Both the position numbers and the translations under genes were made by a program. The notes under the pieces are model-generated. The model was not told where the DNA came from, did no database searches, and worked only from the letters and a program-made list of their open reading frames with translations. Below, piece by piece: positions 14,307-22,881 of a stretch of DNA of 64,000 bases. How positions within the stretch are numbered: the stretch's first letter is position 1; each line of letters begins with the position of its first letter. Source of the stretch: Pseudomonas cichorii (lineage in GTDB: Bacteria > Pseudomonadota > Gammaproteobacteria > Pseudomonadales > Pseudomonadaceae); NCBI RefSeq assembly GCF_003700275.1, contig NZ_RBRE01000084.1, forward strand, positions 1 to 64,000, given 5' to 3'.

Positions 14307-15650
14307 TCATGGCTGGGTGGCCGGTTTGGCAGCGCTCTGGACCTGTTCCCAGACGCGCAGGAAGTTGCCGCCCCACAGCTTGGCAATGTCGGCTTCGGCA
14401 TAACCGCGCTCGATCAGCTCGGCGGTCACGTTGCGGATTTCGCTGACATCCTTGAAACCGTCCACGCCGCCGCCATCGTTGAAGTCGGAACTGATCCCCA
14501 CATGGTCGATGCCGATCTTCTTCACCGTGTAGTCGATGGCGTTGACGAAGTCCTTGACTGTGGCCTTGGGCTCTTCTTCGAGAATCGCGTACAGCTTGCT
14601 GGCATAGGCGCCGAAACGTTGCTCCGGCCAGACGGTGATGATTGCGTCGCCAGGCATCAACGCCATGGCCAGGTTCGGCAGCGGCGGCAGGTCGAAATCC
14701 TTGCGCAGCCTGTTGAGCTTGTTCAGGGTCGGCTGGCTCAGCGGCCGCAGGTAGGCTGGAAAGGCCACGACCTGCACCACGCCACCGCTTTGCTTGATCA
14801 GTTGCAGTTCTTCGTCGCTCAGGTTGCGCGGAATATCCACCAGCGCCCGTGGCGCGGAGTGCGAGGCCACCAGCGGCGTGCGACTCAACTGGCTGACCTG
14901 CTCCAGGCCCTTGGTCGACATCTGCGAGACATCGATGATCACGCCCAGGTCGTTGAGGCGCTGCACTGCCTGTTTACCGATGTCCGAAAGGCCGCCCAGC
15001 GGGTCCTGGGAATCATTGAAGAATGGCAGCGGGCGTGAAGAATCCGCCCAACTGTTATTGCCCACATAACTGAAGCCGAACATGCGCATGCCGCGTGCAG
15101 CCCACTGGTCCAACTGGTTGATGTCATCGCCCAGTGGATAGGCATTGAGCATGCTGATGAAAATCGCAAACTTGCCTTCGCCATGCAGGCGGCGCATGTC
15201 ATCCGGGGTGTAGGCGATTGCAACCTGATTGGGGAAATCGCGAACCATACCGCTGATGATCTTGTAGCGCACTTCCTGCTGATGACGTGCTTCGTCGACA
15301 AAGCCCGGTGTCGGGCGGTGCGGGGCGTTGGCACCGTTCCAGATTTCCGGCCAGCCGAACACCGTCAGCGCCGCGCCCGACAGGCGTCCGCGTGCGGCCT
15401 TGACCAGGTCGAATTGCCCGGAGCCGTCCTTGTCGGCTTCATGGCCTTCGCTGCCGAACTTCAAGGGCACGGTGATGTGGCTGTCGAAGGAAACGATTCG
15501 CTCCTGCAGCTCTTCTGCCTGTTTCATTACCTTGACCGGATAACCCGACGGCGACCAGTAATTCCAGGCCAGGAAACCCGCGCCTGCACTGATGGCCAGA
15601 GCCAGGGGCAGGCCGATGAAAAGAGCCTTTTTCCAACGCGGTTTTGTCAT
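14307..15650 (-). CDS. pvdM: PvdM, membrane-anchored dipeptidase-like maturation protein
   Basis: The product is 447 residues. An N-terminal membrane anchor (KKALFIGLPLALAISAGAG) is followed by a renal-dipeptidase (M19) type domain: FDSHITVP near the N-terminus, VASHSAPR in the middle, and DHVGISSDFNDGG near the C-terminus. PvdM is needed in the periplasm for ferribactin oxidation; its exact reaction is less clear. ATG at 15650 has GAAAGAG 6 nt upstream, while the ATG at 15656 directly abuts that site, so the shorter form is preferred. It is the first gene of pvdM-N-O-E, with its IS box at 15713-15736. Confidence 0.92.
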   Translation of the reverse strand: MTKPRWKKALFIGLPLALAISAGAGFLAWNYWSPSGYPVKVMKQAEELQERIVSFDSHITVPLKFGSEGHEADKDGSGQFDLVKAARGRLSGAALTVFGWPEIWNGANAPHRPTPGFVDEARHQQEVRYKIISGMVRDFPNQVAIAYTPDDMRRLHGEGKFAIFISMLNAYPLGDDINQLDQWAARGMRMFGFSYVGNNSWADSSRPLPFFNDSQDPLGGLSDIGKQAVQRLNDLGVIIDVSQMSTKGLEQVSQLSRTPLVASHSAPRALVDIPRNLSDEELQLIKQSGGVVQVVAFPAYLRPLSQPTLNKLNRLRKDFDLPPLPNLAMALMPGDAIITVWPEQRFGAYASKLYAILEEEPKATVKDFVNAIDYTVKKIGIDHVGISSDFNDGGGVDGFKDVSEIRNVTAELIERGYAEADIAKLWGGNFLRVWEQVQSAAKPATQP

Positions 15651-15712
15651 TGCCATCTCTTTCAGGTTCGCAGTTCAGAAGCAGGCACGAGGGCCTTTGC
15701 TATCTGGGGAGA

Positions 15713-15736
15713 ACGAGCGGATGACGGAAAAATTTA
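15713..15736 (-). promoter_or_regulatory. PvdS iron-starvation box of pvdMNOE
   Basis: TAAAT-N16-CGT on the minus strand, about 63 nt upstream of pvdM. It lies back to back with the pvdP box only 29 nt away. Confidence 0.88.
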
Positions 15737-15765
15737 GCATTGATGCATGGCGCGGGTTCCGGCCC

Positions 15766-15789
15766 TAAATTTCTCCGGCGATGTTACGT
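15766..15789 (+). promoter_or_regulatory. PvdS iron-starvation box of pvdP
   Basis: CTAAAT-N16-CGT on the plus strand. The CGT element lies downstream of an in-frame ATG at 15781, so transcription must begin after that codon. This fixes the pvdP start at 15835. Confidence 0.9.
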
Positions 15790-15834
15790 CCTAGCTTGGA
15801 TAAAGGCCGTTTCGGGGCGTTAACAGGTAGGGCA

Positions 15835-17469
15835 ATGACGATTTCTCGACGAGGGTTTATAGCGGGCCTGGCGCTGACCGGTGCTGCGGTACCGGCTGCT
15901 TATTACGCACATCGCGAACTGACGCGCGTCGAAGAGCCGGTTACACCCGGGGAAGCGACCGCCGGACCGGCCGACACCGCAACCCGGCGTGTGGCCGACA
16001 AGCTGCGGGGGATCTGGAACATCCGCTTCGAGGGGCGTGATGCGGGCCTGGCCGGTGCACCGCTCGTGGGCCTGGAGATGCTGCTGGATATCGCTCCGCG
16101 CGGGCGTGGCCTGCGCGGTTATATCGACACCGCCGAGGGTTTGCGCGGCGAGGCCGAGCCGCGTTTCAGGGTGATTGGCGACTTGCCGTCGGGCACTGCC
16201 ACGAAACTGTATTTTCGGGTCATTGACGGTCACCTCGATGACAGTCCGCACAGCGATGCGCCGGATTACGAATTCAGCATGATTCTGGATGAGGTCTGGG
16301 GCAGCTTCGGCAATGCCGGCAGTGGCACCTTGAGCGGGCGTATCGAGCGGCTGGATCGTCCGCTGGCCCTGCCGGAACTGGAAAACCGTTTTATCGCCAC
16401 CAAACAGCTATTCCCCGAAGCCCGGGACCGCATCGCCCTGTCTCCAGCGTTCCTGGCCTGGCTGGTGTCGAAGGAGCACCGCTTGTTTCACCAGCTCTGG
16501 CATGCTTCGCGGGACAAGTGGCACCGTCTGCCCGAAGACAAGCGCGAAGCCCTGCGCGGCATCGGCTGGCAGCCGGGGCCTCGCGACCGGGAGCGTGATG
16601 CCCGTGGTCCGCACAAGGACCGCAATGGTTCGGGCATCGACTTTTTCTTCATGCACCGCCATATGCTGATCCAGGCCAGGCAGATCCAGGATTTGCCTTC
16701 CTGGCCGCGCTTTCCGTTACCGCAGCCGGAACTTGAACGTGATCGTCAGGGCTTTGCCCGTTACTTCGATAACCACGATGGCTGCTCGCTACCGCCGCCC
16801 TGGCTGGCCAATGGCGATGCGGAATACAGCCAGCTGGTCAGTGATATCAAAAGCGCCGAGACATTCGGCACGCATTTTCAGGTCTGGGAATCCCAATACC
16901 GCGACCCGCGCTTTCTGTCGAAGCTGACCCTTGGACAGTTCGGCTCGCAGGTCGAGCTTGAGTTGCACGACTGGCTGCATATGCGCTGGGCCTCGGTGGC
17001 GCGCGACCCTTCAAATGGCGAACCGGTGCCCATGGCCCGCGACTCGGCGGATTTCGCGGCGCGCTGGTTCGAGCCGGAAAATGACTTTCTGGCCGATCCG
17101 TTCTCTTCTCATGTGCATCCGGTGTTCTGGAAGTTTCATGGCTGGATCGATGACCGGATCGACGACTGGTTTCGTGCCCATGAGCGTTTCCATCCGGGTG
17201 AAGTGAGCCGCCTGGAAGTCAATGGCGTGCCGTGGTTCGCGCCCGGCCGCTGGGTCGAGGTCGGTGATCCGTGGCTGGGTCCGCAGAGCCATGGTTGCAG
17301 CACCACGCCGGGCCTGAATGCCGGGACCACAATGGAAATGGACCCGGAAGTCATGAAGCTGGCGCTGCGCATTACCTTTGCGGCAGATGACAAGCTCGGC
17401 AACCTCCTGCGCCGCGTCCCGCGCCGGCCCTGGTATGCAAGGAACCTGTTGCCGGAGAAGTGGTTTTAA
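15835..17469 (+). CDS. pvdP: PvdP, Tat-exported tyrosinase forming the pyoverdine chromophore
   Basis: The product is 544 residues with a twin-arginine signal (SRRGFIAGLAL). The C-terminal half carries the type-3 copper pattern: HRLFHQLWHASRDKWHR, FMHRHML, and HVHPVFWKFHGWIDDRIDDW. PvdP is the periplasmic tyrosinase that closes the dihydroquinoline chromophore on ferribactin. ATG at 15835 with AGGTAGG upstream was chosen because an earlier in-frame ATG at 15781 lies inside the promoter. The gene is monocistronic, divergent from pvdMNOE, and ends against opmQ. Confidence 0.94.
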   Translation: MTISRRGFIAGLALTGAAVPAAYYAHRELTRVEEPVTPGEATAGPADTATRRVADKLRGIWNIRFEGRDAGLAGAPLVGLEMLLDIAPRGRGLRGYIDTAEGLRGEAEPRFRVIGDLPSGTATKLYFRVIDGHLDDSPHSDAPDYEFSMILDEVWGSFGNAGSGTLSGRIERLDRPLALPELENRFIATKQLFPEARDRIALSPAFLAWLVSKEHRLFHQLWHASRDKWHRLPEDKREALRGIGWQPGPRDRERDARGPHKDRNGSGIDFFFMHRHMLIQARQIQDLPSWPRFPLPQPELERDRQGFARYFDNHDGCSLPPPWLANGDAEYSQLVSDIKSAETFGTHFQVWESQYRDPRFLSKLTLGQFGSQVELELHDWLHMRWASVARDPSNGEPVPMARDSADFAARWFEPENDFLADPFSSHVHPVFWKFHGWIDDRIDDWFRAHERFHPGEVSRLEVNGVPWFAPGRWVEVGDPWLGPQSHGCSTTPGLNAGTTMEMDPEVMKLALRITFAADDKLGNLLRRVPRRPWYARNLLPEKWF

Positions 17470-17485
17470 TACCCGTTTTTTGTTG

Positions 17486-17537
17486 TTGGAGCGAATTTAT
17501 TCGCGAACCCTTTTCGCGAATGAATTGGCTCCTGCAG
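17486..17537. repeat. REP palindrome pair over the opmQ 3' end
   Basis: GGAGCGAATTTATTCGCGAA and its inverted partner TTCGCGAATGAATTGGCTCC flank a short centre. The pair lies between convergent pvdP and opmQ and includes the last dozen codons of opmQ, so the protein's C-terminus (NSFAKRVRE) is encoded by repeat DNA. Confidence 0.8.
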
Positions 17538-18933
17538 ACGGTTGGTATTCCTTCTGCCAGCCACCCCCCAGTGCCTTGTACAGCGCAATGCTGGCCTGCA
17601 TTCTCGATAACCGCAGTTGCACACTTACATCCTGAGCCAGATACAGCGTGCGTTGGGTTTCCAATACTGTCAGCAGGTCCTCTGCTCCAGCCTCGTAGCG
17701 GCTCTGGGCAATGCGGAAGGCGGTTTGTGCCTGCTTGAGTTCTTCGTCGTGCCAATACCTTTGCTGGTCCAGGCCGTTGATGCTGTTCAGGGCCTTTTCC
17801 ACGTCGGCGAGGCTGTTGATGATCGCGCCGCGATAGGTTTCCAGCAGTTCCTGCTGGCGGGCGGTAGCCTTGTCGCGCTCGGCGCTCAGGCGTCCGTTAT
17901 TGAAGATCGGCCCTGTCAGACCTGCCGCGAGACTGCTGAACGGTGCCCGCAGCCAGTCTTCGGCGCGAACCACTTCAGTTCCCAGCGTTGCACTCAGAGT
18001 CAGTTTGGGCAGCATCGCAGCGCGAGCCACGCTGACATCCGCTTGAGCGGCGGCCAGTTCGGCCTCGGCCTTGGCGATATCCGGGCGGCGGGTCAGCAGT
18101 TCACTGGGCAGTCCGCTGCCGATCTGTGGCCAGCTCAGGCTCTCGAAATCCTGCTTGCCCAGTTCCAGGCGCTGCACCGGCTGGCCGAGCAGGGCGGCCA
18201 GGGTAATCAACTGTTCGTTGGCCAGTTGCTGGATGCGCGGCAGTTCGCGTTGCTGGGTGGCGACCAGATTTTTCTGTTGGGCCAGCTCCAGTGCCGTGGC
18301 AGAACCTGAGTCATAGCGGGTCTGCACCAGACGCAGCACATTCCGGGCGTTGGTCAGGTTCAGTTCGGCAATATGGCTTTGTTCCCTGGCCGACAGGGTT
18401 TGCGCATAACGATCGGCCACACTGCTGAGCAGGGTCAGCTCCACCGTGGCTTTATCGAATTCACTGGCTTTCAGGCTCTGGAGCGCGCTGTCGCGGGCGG
18501 CCGATACGCCACCCCAGAAGTCCACTTCATAGCTGGCGGTCAGGCTGCTGGTAAAGGCGTCGGTATTGTTGTCGTCCGAAGGGTTGGCCTTGCGATCACT
18601 GCTGCGCATGAACTTGTTTCGCTCGCCGCGAAAGTCGTAGCCGAGTTCGGGAAGCAGCGGTGCCCCGGCGACAATGGCGGTGGCCTGGGCCTGCCGGACC
18701 CGGGCCATGGCGGCAGCGATCTCATGGCTGTTTATCCGGGCCTGCTCGATCAGGCGGTTCAGCTCCGGGCTGCCGAACTGTTGCCACCAGCGAACATCGC
18801 TGCGCTGCAACGCCGCGTTGTCGGCGAAGGCCCAGCTCGACGGTGGCTGGATGCCGCTGTCGATGCGCGGAGCGGGGGTGTTGCAGGCTGCCAGCAGCAG
18901 GCAAGTGGTCAGCAGGGTAAGGCTTGGCTTCAT
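17497..18933 (-). CDS. opmQ: OpmQ, outer-membrane channel of the PvdRT-OpmQ pump
   Basis: The product is a 478-residue TolC-like outer-membrane lipoprotein. It has a lipobox (LLLAAC), two outer-membrane-efflux repeats and long helical segments. OpmQ forms the exit duct through which PvdT and PvdR recycle pyoverdine from periplasm to medium. ATG at 18933 (MKPSLTLLTT) begins the lipoprotein signal 7 nt after the pvdT stop; the longer frame to 19134 is overlap with pvdT. It is the last gene of pvdR-pvdT-opmQ. Its last residues run into a REP element. Confidence 0.93.
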   Translation of the reverse strand: MKPSLTLLTTCLLLAACNTPAPRIDSGIQPPSSWAFADNAALQRSDVRWWQQFGSPELNRLIEQARINSHEIAAAMARVRQAQATAIVAGAPLLPELGYDFRGERNKFMRSSDRKANPSDDNNTDAFTSSLTASYEVDFWGGVSAARDSALQSLKASEFDKATVELTLLSSVADRYAQTLSAREQSHIAELNLTNARNVLRLVQTRYDSGSATALELAQQKNLVATQQRELPRIQQLANEQLITLAALLGQPVQRLELGKQDFESLSWPQIGSGLPSELLTRRPDIAKAEAELAAAQADVSVARAAMLPKLTLSATLGTEVVRAEDWLRAPFSSLAAGLTGPIFNNGRLSAERDKATARQQELLETYRGAIINSLADVEKALNSINGLDQQRYWHDEELKQAQTAFRIAQSRYEAGAEDLLTVLETQRTLYLAQDVSVQLRLSRMQASIALYKALGGGWQKEYQPSAGANSFAKRVRE

Positions 18934-18940
18934 CGGGAAA

Positions 18941-20914
18941 TCATTCGCTGGTGAGGGCTGCAACCGGGTCGAGCCGGGCAGCTTTGCGGGCAGGCATAAA
19001 ACCGAAGACCACTCCGGTGACCAGTGCGCAGGCAAAGGCTCCGGCAACGGCGAACAGCGAAAACGCCACGGCGACCTTGCTGAGCAGCAGTACGCCGCCC
19101 ATGCCAAGAGCCAGCACGATTCCCGCCATGCCACCCACCACCGACAGCATCACTGCCTCGGTGAGGAACTGGCGAAGAATGTCGCCCTGGCGTGCGCCGG
19201 TGGCCATGCGAATGCCTATTTCCCGGGTGCGTTCCCGCACGGTCATCAGCATGATATTCATCACGCCGATCCCGCCCACCAGCAGCGAAATGGCGGCAAT
19301 CGAGCCGAGCATCAGCGACAGGGTGTTCTGGGTCCGGGCTTCGGCCTGGATCATGGCTGCATTGTTGGTCAGTTCGTAATCGTTCTTGCCGTTGTGCAGG
19401 CGCTGCATCAGGTCATTGATGGCCTTTTCGGCTTCCTTGACCTTGCCGGCATCCCGGGTGGCAATCGCGATGTATTCCGGGTTCTGGGTGCCGAACAGGC
19501 GGATGCTGGCCGAGGAGTACGGAATGGCAATCCGGTTGTCGCTGTCCAGGTCGCCCGAGCTGGCACCTTTCTCCTGCAGGACGCCGACCACCTGAAAGGG
19601 CACGTTCTCGATCAGAATGTACTGGCCGATGGGGTCGACCAGATCCTTGAACAGCTTTTGCCGGACCTTGTGGCCGATTACTGCAACCGCTGCCGCGCTG
19701 TTTTCGTCGGCCTCGGTGAAGTAACTGCCTTCGACGACCGGCCAGTTGAAGATCGCCGGGAAATGCGTGTCGTTGCCGCCGACATAGCTGGAGTGATCGG
19801 CGTTGCCAAAGCGTACGCCGGCCTGTCCACCATTGACCGGCATGATCATCTTGACCTCGGGCAGTTCGCCCAGGGCGGCGACTTCTTCCAGAGTGATGAT
19901 GCCTTTGGCGGTGCGCGGACTCGGGGACTTGCCGTTGAGGTAAATGATGTTGGAGCCGAACGACGACATCTGTGCCATGACCTGGCGCTTGCTGCCTTCG
20001 CCGACAGCCAGCATGACCACCACCGAAGCAACGCCGATCACGATGCCCAGCAAGGTCAGGGCGGTGCGGAAACGGTTGATCCACATCACCCGCCATGCGG
20101 CCTGGATGGCATCGAGCAGTTCACCTTTCCAGGCGCCACTACCGGTGCTGCCTTCGCTCAGGCGCTGGCGCAGGTCCACGGCCTGCAAGGCGGCCGGGTT
20201 GCCTGACGTTTGCGCCTGCGGGTTATCGACTGCGCTGTCGCTGACAATCAGGCCGTCGCTGATTTCGATGACTCGCTTGGCGCGGGCGGCGACTTCCCGG
20301 TCGTGGGTAATGAGAATCACCACATGGCCCTGGCTGGCCAGTTCGTCCAGCAGCGTCATGACTTCCGCACCGCTGTGGCTGTCGAGGGCACCGGTGGGTT
20401 CGTCGGCGAGAATGATATGCCCGCCATTCATCAGGGCGCGGGCGATGGATACCCGTTGCTGTTGACCTCCGGACAGTTGGTGCGGGCGATTGGCCGTGCG
20501 CGAAGCCAGTCCCAGTCGGTCGAGCAGTGCCGCGGCGCGGGCATGGCGTTCTGCGGCAGGCGTTCCGGCATAGATGGCCGGCATCTCGACGTTTTCCTGG
20601 GCCGAGCCGGACGGAATCAGGTGATAGCCCTGGAACACGAAGCCAAAGGCTTCGCGGCGCAGCCAGGCCAGTTCGTCGCTGCCCAGTGCGGCGACATCTT
20701 CTCCGGCGAACAGGTAATGCCCAGAGCTGGGGCGGTCGAGGCAGCCGAGAATATTCATCAGCGTCGACTTGCCCGAGCCGGAGGCGCCGACGATGGCCAC
20801 GAACTCTCCGGCATGGATCGACAGGTCGATCCCGCGCAGCACGTTGACCAGCGGGCTGTCGCCACCGCCGTAGGATTTGCGGATAGCCCGCAGGTCGATC
20901 AGTGGCGTGTGCAT
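18941..20914 (-). CDS. pvdT: PvdT, MacB-type ABC permease/ATPase
   Basis: The product is 657 residues. An N-terminal ATPase domain has Walker A GASGSGKST, signature LSGGQQQRV and Walker B ILADEPTGALDS. A first membrane segment near residue 280 and a large periplasmic MacB core follow, then three C-terminal FtsX-type helices. Together with PvdR and OpmQ it forms a tripartite pump that recycles pyoverdine and also removes pyoverdine bound to unwanted metals. Its ATG directly follows the pvdR stop codon without a spacer, which points to coupled translation. Confidence 0.94.
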   Translation of the reverse strand: MHTPLIDLRAIRKSYGGGDSPLVNVLRGIDLSIHAGEFVAIVGASGSGKSTLMNILGCLDRPSSGHYLFAGEDVAALGSDELAWLRREAFGFVFQGYHLIPSGSAQENVEMPAIYAGTPAAERHARAAALLDRLGLASRTANRPHQLSGGQQQRVSIARALMNGGHIILADEPTGALDSHSGAEVMTLLDELASQGHVVILITHDREVAARAKRVIEISDGLIVSDSAVDNPQAQTSGNPAALQAVDLRQRLSEGSTGSGAWKGELLDAIQAAWRVMWINRFRTALTLLGIVIGVASVVVMLAVGEGSKRQVMAQMSSFGSNIIYLNGKSPSPRTAKGIITLEEVAALGELPEVKMIMPVNGGQAGVRFGNADHSSYVGGNDTHFPAIFNWPVVEGSYFTEADENSAAAVAVIGHKVRQKLFKDLVDPIGQYILIENVPFQVVGVLQEKGASSGDLDSDNRIAIPYSSASIRLFGTQNPEYIAIATRDAGKVKEAEKAINDLMQRLHNGKNDYELTNNAAMIQAEARTQNTLSLMLGSIAAISLLVGGIGVMNIMLMTVRERTREIGIRMATGARQGDILRQFLTEAVMLSVVGGMAGIVLALGMGGVLLLSKVAVAFSLFAVAGAFACALVTGVVFGFMPARKAARLDPVAALTSE

Positions 20915-22087
20915 TCAGCCTCCACTGCCGATGGCCGGGCCGATCAACAGTCGATCACCTTCATCCAGCCCTTCCAGGACCTGCACGCGCAGGCGGTCGC
21001 TGATTCCGGTGCGTACCCGACGGCTTTGCACATCGCCATTGGCGGTGATGACCCGGGCGATCTGCACATCGCTTTGCGGGCCGCTTTTCAGCGCGGCAAC
21101 GGGAGCCGTCAGCGTGTTTTGCGCGCTATTGGCGACAAAGAAAACCTGCGCGGTCATTTCCGCCATCAGGGCCTGATCGGCGTTGTCGACATCCAGCAGC
21201 ACGGTATAGAGCACGACCCGGCCACTGCCGCTCTTGCCGGCACTACTCGGACTGCCGCCGCCCTGATTGGCCTGTTCCAGAGGCTTGGGCGGCACCGGGA
21301 GGATTTGTCGTACGGTGCTGCTCCAGCGTCGGCTGCCGCCGCTCAAGGTCGTGAAATAGGCATTCATGCCGGGTTTGACATGACCGATGTCGGCTTCGGA
21401 CACCTCGGCCCAGACGGTCATCGGCGAGAGCCGGGCGATGCGCAGGATCAGCGGCGTCTGTTGCTGGGCATTGAGGGTCTGGCCTTCCCGGGCGTCCAGC
21501 GCGACCACGGTGCCGGACATCGGCGCGTAAATGCGCGTATAGCCCAGCGCGGCTTCATCGCTGCGCAGACTGGCCTGGGCCTGGAGGATCTGCGCCTTGA
21601 ACATGTCGACTCGCGCCTGGGTGGCGCGAAACTCGGATTCGGCCGCCTGTACATCCTCGGCCCGCGTCGCGCCACCGGCGGCGAGGCTTCTCTGGCGTTG
21701 TTGTTTCTGCTGCGCCAGTTCGTGCAGGGCACGCTGCTCCTGAAGCTGGGCCTTGAGGTTTTCAATGGCATAGCGTGCCGCGTCGAGCCGGGCTTTCTGT
21801 GTGGACGGGTCGATCTCGACCAGTAGTTGACCTTCCTTGACCTGATCGCCGACCTGAGCGTGGATCTTCATGATCTGGCCGGTGGCCTGGGAGCCCACAT
21901 CCACATAACTGCGCGGCTGCAGAGTACCGAGCGCGGTCACGCTGCTCTGGATGTCGCTACGGGTTACGGTTGCAGTGGCTGCATCGCTGTTACCGTCCGG
22001 CATGATCTGCCAGGCGCACACGGCGATGACCGGAAACAGGCACAGCGCCAGGAGGAGGGCGCGTCTTGGGTGTCGAGAGCGTTTCAT
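20915..22087 (-). CDS. pvdR: PvdR, membrane-fusion protein of the pyoverdine recycling pump
   Basis: The product is a 390-residue MacA-like adaptor. It has an N-terminal membrane anchor (RALLLALCLFPVIAVCAW), a lipoyl-type half-motif (VGSQATGQIMKIHAQVGDQVKEG), a coiled-coil hairpin (about residues 105-180), and a barrel with APMSGTVVALDAREGQTL. It bridges PvdT to OpmQ in the periplasm. It is first in the operon and has an IS box 65 nt upstream. Confidence 0.93.
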   Translation of the reverse strand: MKRSRHPRRALLLALCLFPVIAVCAWQIMPDGNSDAATATVTRSDIQSSVTALGTLQPRSYVDVGSQATGQIMKIHAQVGDQVKEGQLLVEIDPSTQKARLDAARYAIENLKAQLQEQRALHELAQQKQQRQRSLAAGGATRAEDVQAAESEFRATQARVDMFKAQILQAQASLRSDEAALGYTRIYAPMSGTVVALDAREGQTLNAQQQTPLILRIARLSPMTVWAEVSEADIGHVKPGMNAYFTTLSGGSRRWSSTVRQILPVPPKPLEQANQGGGSPSSAGKSGSGRVVLYTVLLDVDNADQALMAEMTAQVFFVANSAQNTLTAPVAALKSGPQSDVQIARVITANGDVQSRRVRTGISDRLRVQVLEGLDEGDRLLIGPAIGSGG

Positions 22088-22151
22088 GCAGGGTTCCTGC
22101 GCGGAGAATTCAGCCTGTCGGCAGGCGACGGCCAGGAGAACTGTCCAATAA

Positions 22152-22175
22152 ACGAGGAACGGGGGCGGGAATTTA
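22152..22175 (-). promoter_or_regulatory. PvdS iron-starvation box of pvdRT-opmQ
   Basis: CTAAAT on the minus strand is followed after 16 nt by CGT. It lies 65 nt upstream of the pvdR start, in a G-rich spacer. Confidence 0.85.
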
Positions 22176-22259
22176 GCGGGGGCAGATTCGGTGCAGTGAT
22201 TTCAGGAAAGCCAGACGGCTGTCTGACTCCCTCTTATCGTCAGCGGCTTGCGCGGCTTC

Positions 22260-22676
22260 TTACTGCGACATCATGAAGTGAATCTTGTAGTTGTAAGGTG
22301 CCGACCATTTCTTGGAAACGTACTCATAGCAGGCGCCGTCCGACAATTGTCCATAGCCCTTTGCGCTGCTGGTGTATTGCGGGCCAGTGGAGTATTCCTT
22401 GTGGCCAGCCTGGAATCTGCATCCGCCAGTGGACTGGCCGCTTGCGTAGTCAGCCTGTACATCGCTGCTGCTGAAGCCGGAAGGGGCGATGAAGTTGACG
22501 GTTTGATAAGGTGCCAGAGTGGACGGGAAGCCGCTGGTAGATGACACCAGGGTCAGGGTCTTCGGCGTGTTGTTCTGCATGGTGACTTCAATGACAGCCG
22601 CCATGGATGCCAGTGGACTCAGCGACAGCGCCAGGGCTGCTGCGGTGAAGGGGAGTTTGAAAGATTTGAACTTCAT
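22260..22676 (-). CDS. Small secreted protein of unknown function
   Basis: The 138-residue product begins with a clear Sec signal (MKFKSFKLPFTAAALALSL..., cleavage after SMA). ATG at 22676 has GGAG 7 nt upstream; the frame continues to 22907 but the extension has no start signal and would cross the leader hairpin. The mature part of about 113 residues is rich in Ser, Thr, Tyr and Gly, starts with a beta-like stretch (VIEVTMQNNT), and has just two Cys (GGCRF, GACYEY) that could form one disulfide. I do not recognise the family. It sits between pvdR and an aminotransferase but has no IS box, so iron control is not indicated. Confidence 0.8.
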   Translation of the reverse strand: MKFKSFKLPFTAAALALSLSPLASMAAVIEVTMQNNTPKTLTLVSSTSGFPSTLAPYQTVNFIAPSGFSSSDVQADYASGQSTGGCRFQAGHKEYSTGPQYTSSAKGYGQLSDGACYEYVSKKWSAPYNYKIHFMMSQ

Positions 22677-22709
22677 GTAATCTCCGTATTGTCCTGAGAT
22701 ATAGCCTGA

Positions 22710-22744
22710 TGTACCGGTCTTGAAGTGCTTCGAGTACCGGTACA
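22710..22744 (-). promoter_or_regulatory. Leader hairpin or operator upstream of the secreted protein gene
   Basis: TGTACCGGT and ACCGGTACA are perfect 9-bp arms. Between them CTCGAAG and CTTCAAG pair at six of seven positions around a two-base centre, so almost the entire 35 nt folds into one stem. It lies 34-68 nt before the start codon. It could act as a leader RNA hairpin or as a protein-binding dyad. Confidence 0.6.
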
Positions 22745-22826
22745 TGTCCTTGCGGGTTTTCGTCCGGAAAACCACGCCCAGCTTAGCGGCGTCACTGGAA
22801 ATAACTTGAGGTGTTTTTTGCAGGCA

Positions 22827-22861
22827 TGAAAAAGGGAAGCCGGACTCACGCCCGGCTTCCC
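22827..22861 (-). terminator. Terminator of the aminotransferase gene
   Basis: GGGAAGCCGG/CCGGCTTCCC hairpin followed by TTTTT on the minus strand, 21 nt past the aminotransferase stop. Confidence 0.88.
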
Positions 22862-22881
22862 TCTGGTGTCGCAGCGAAGGC

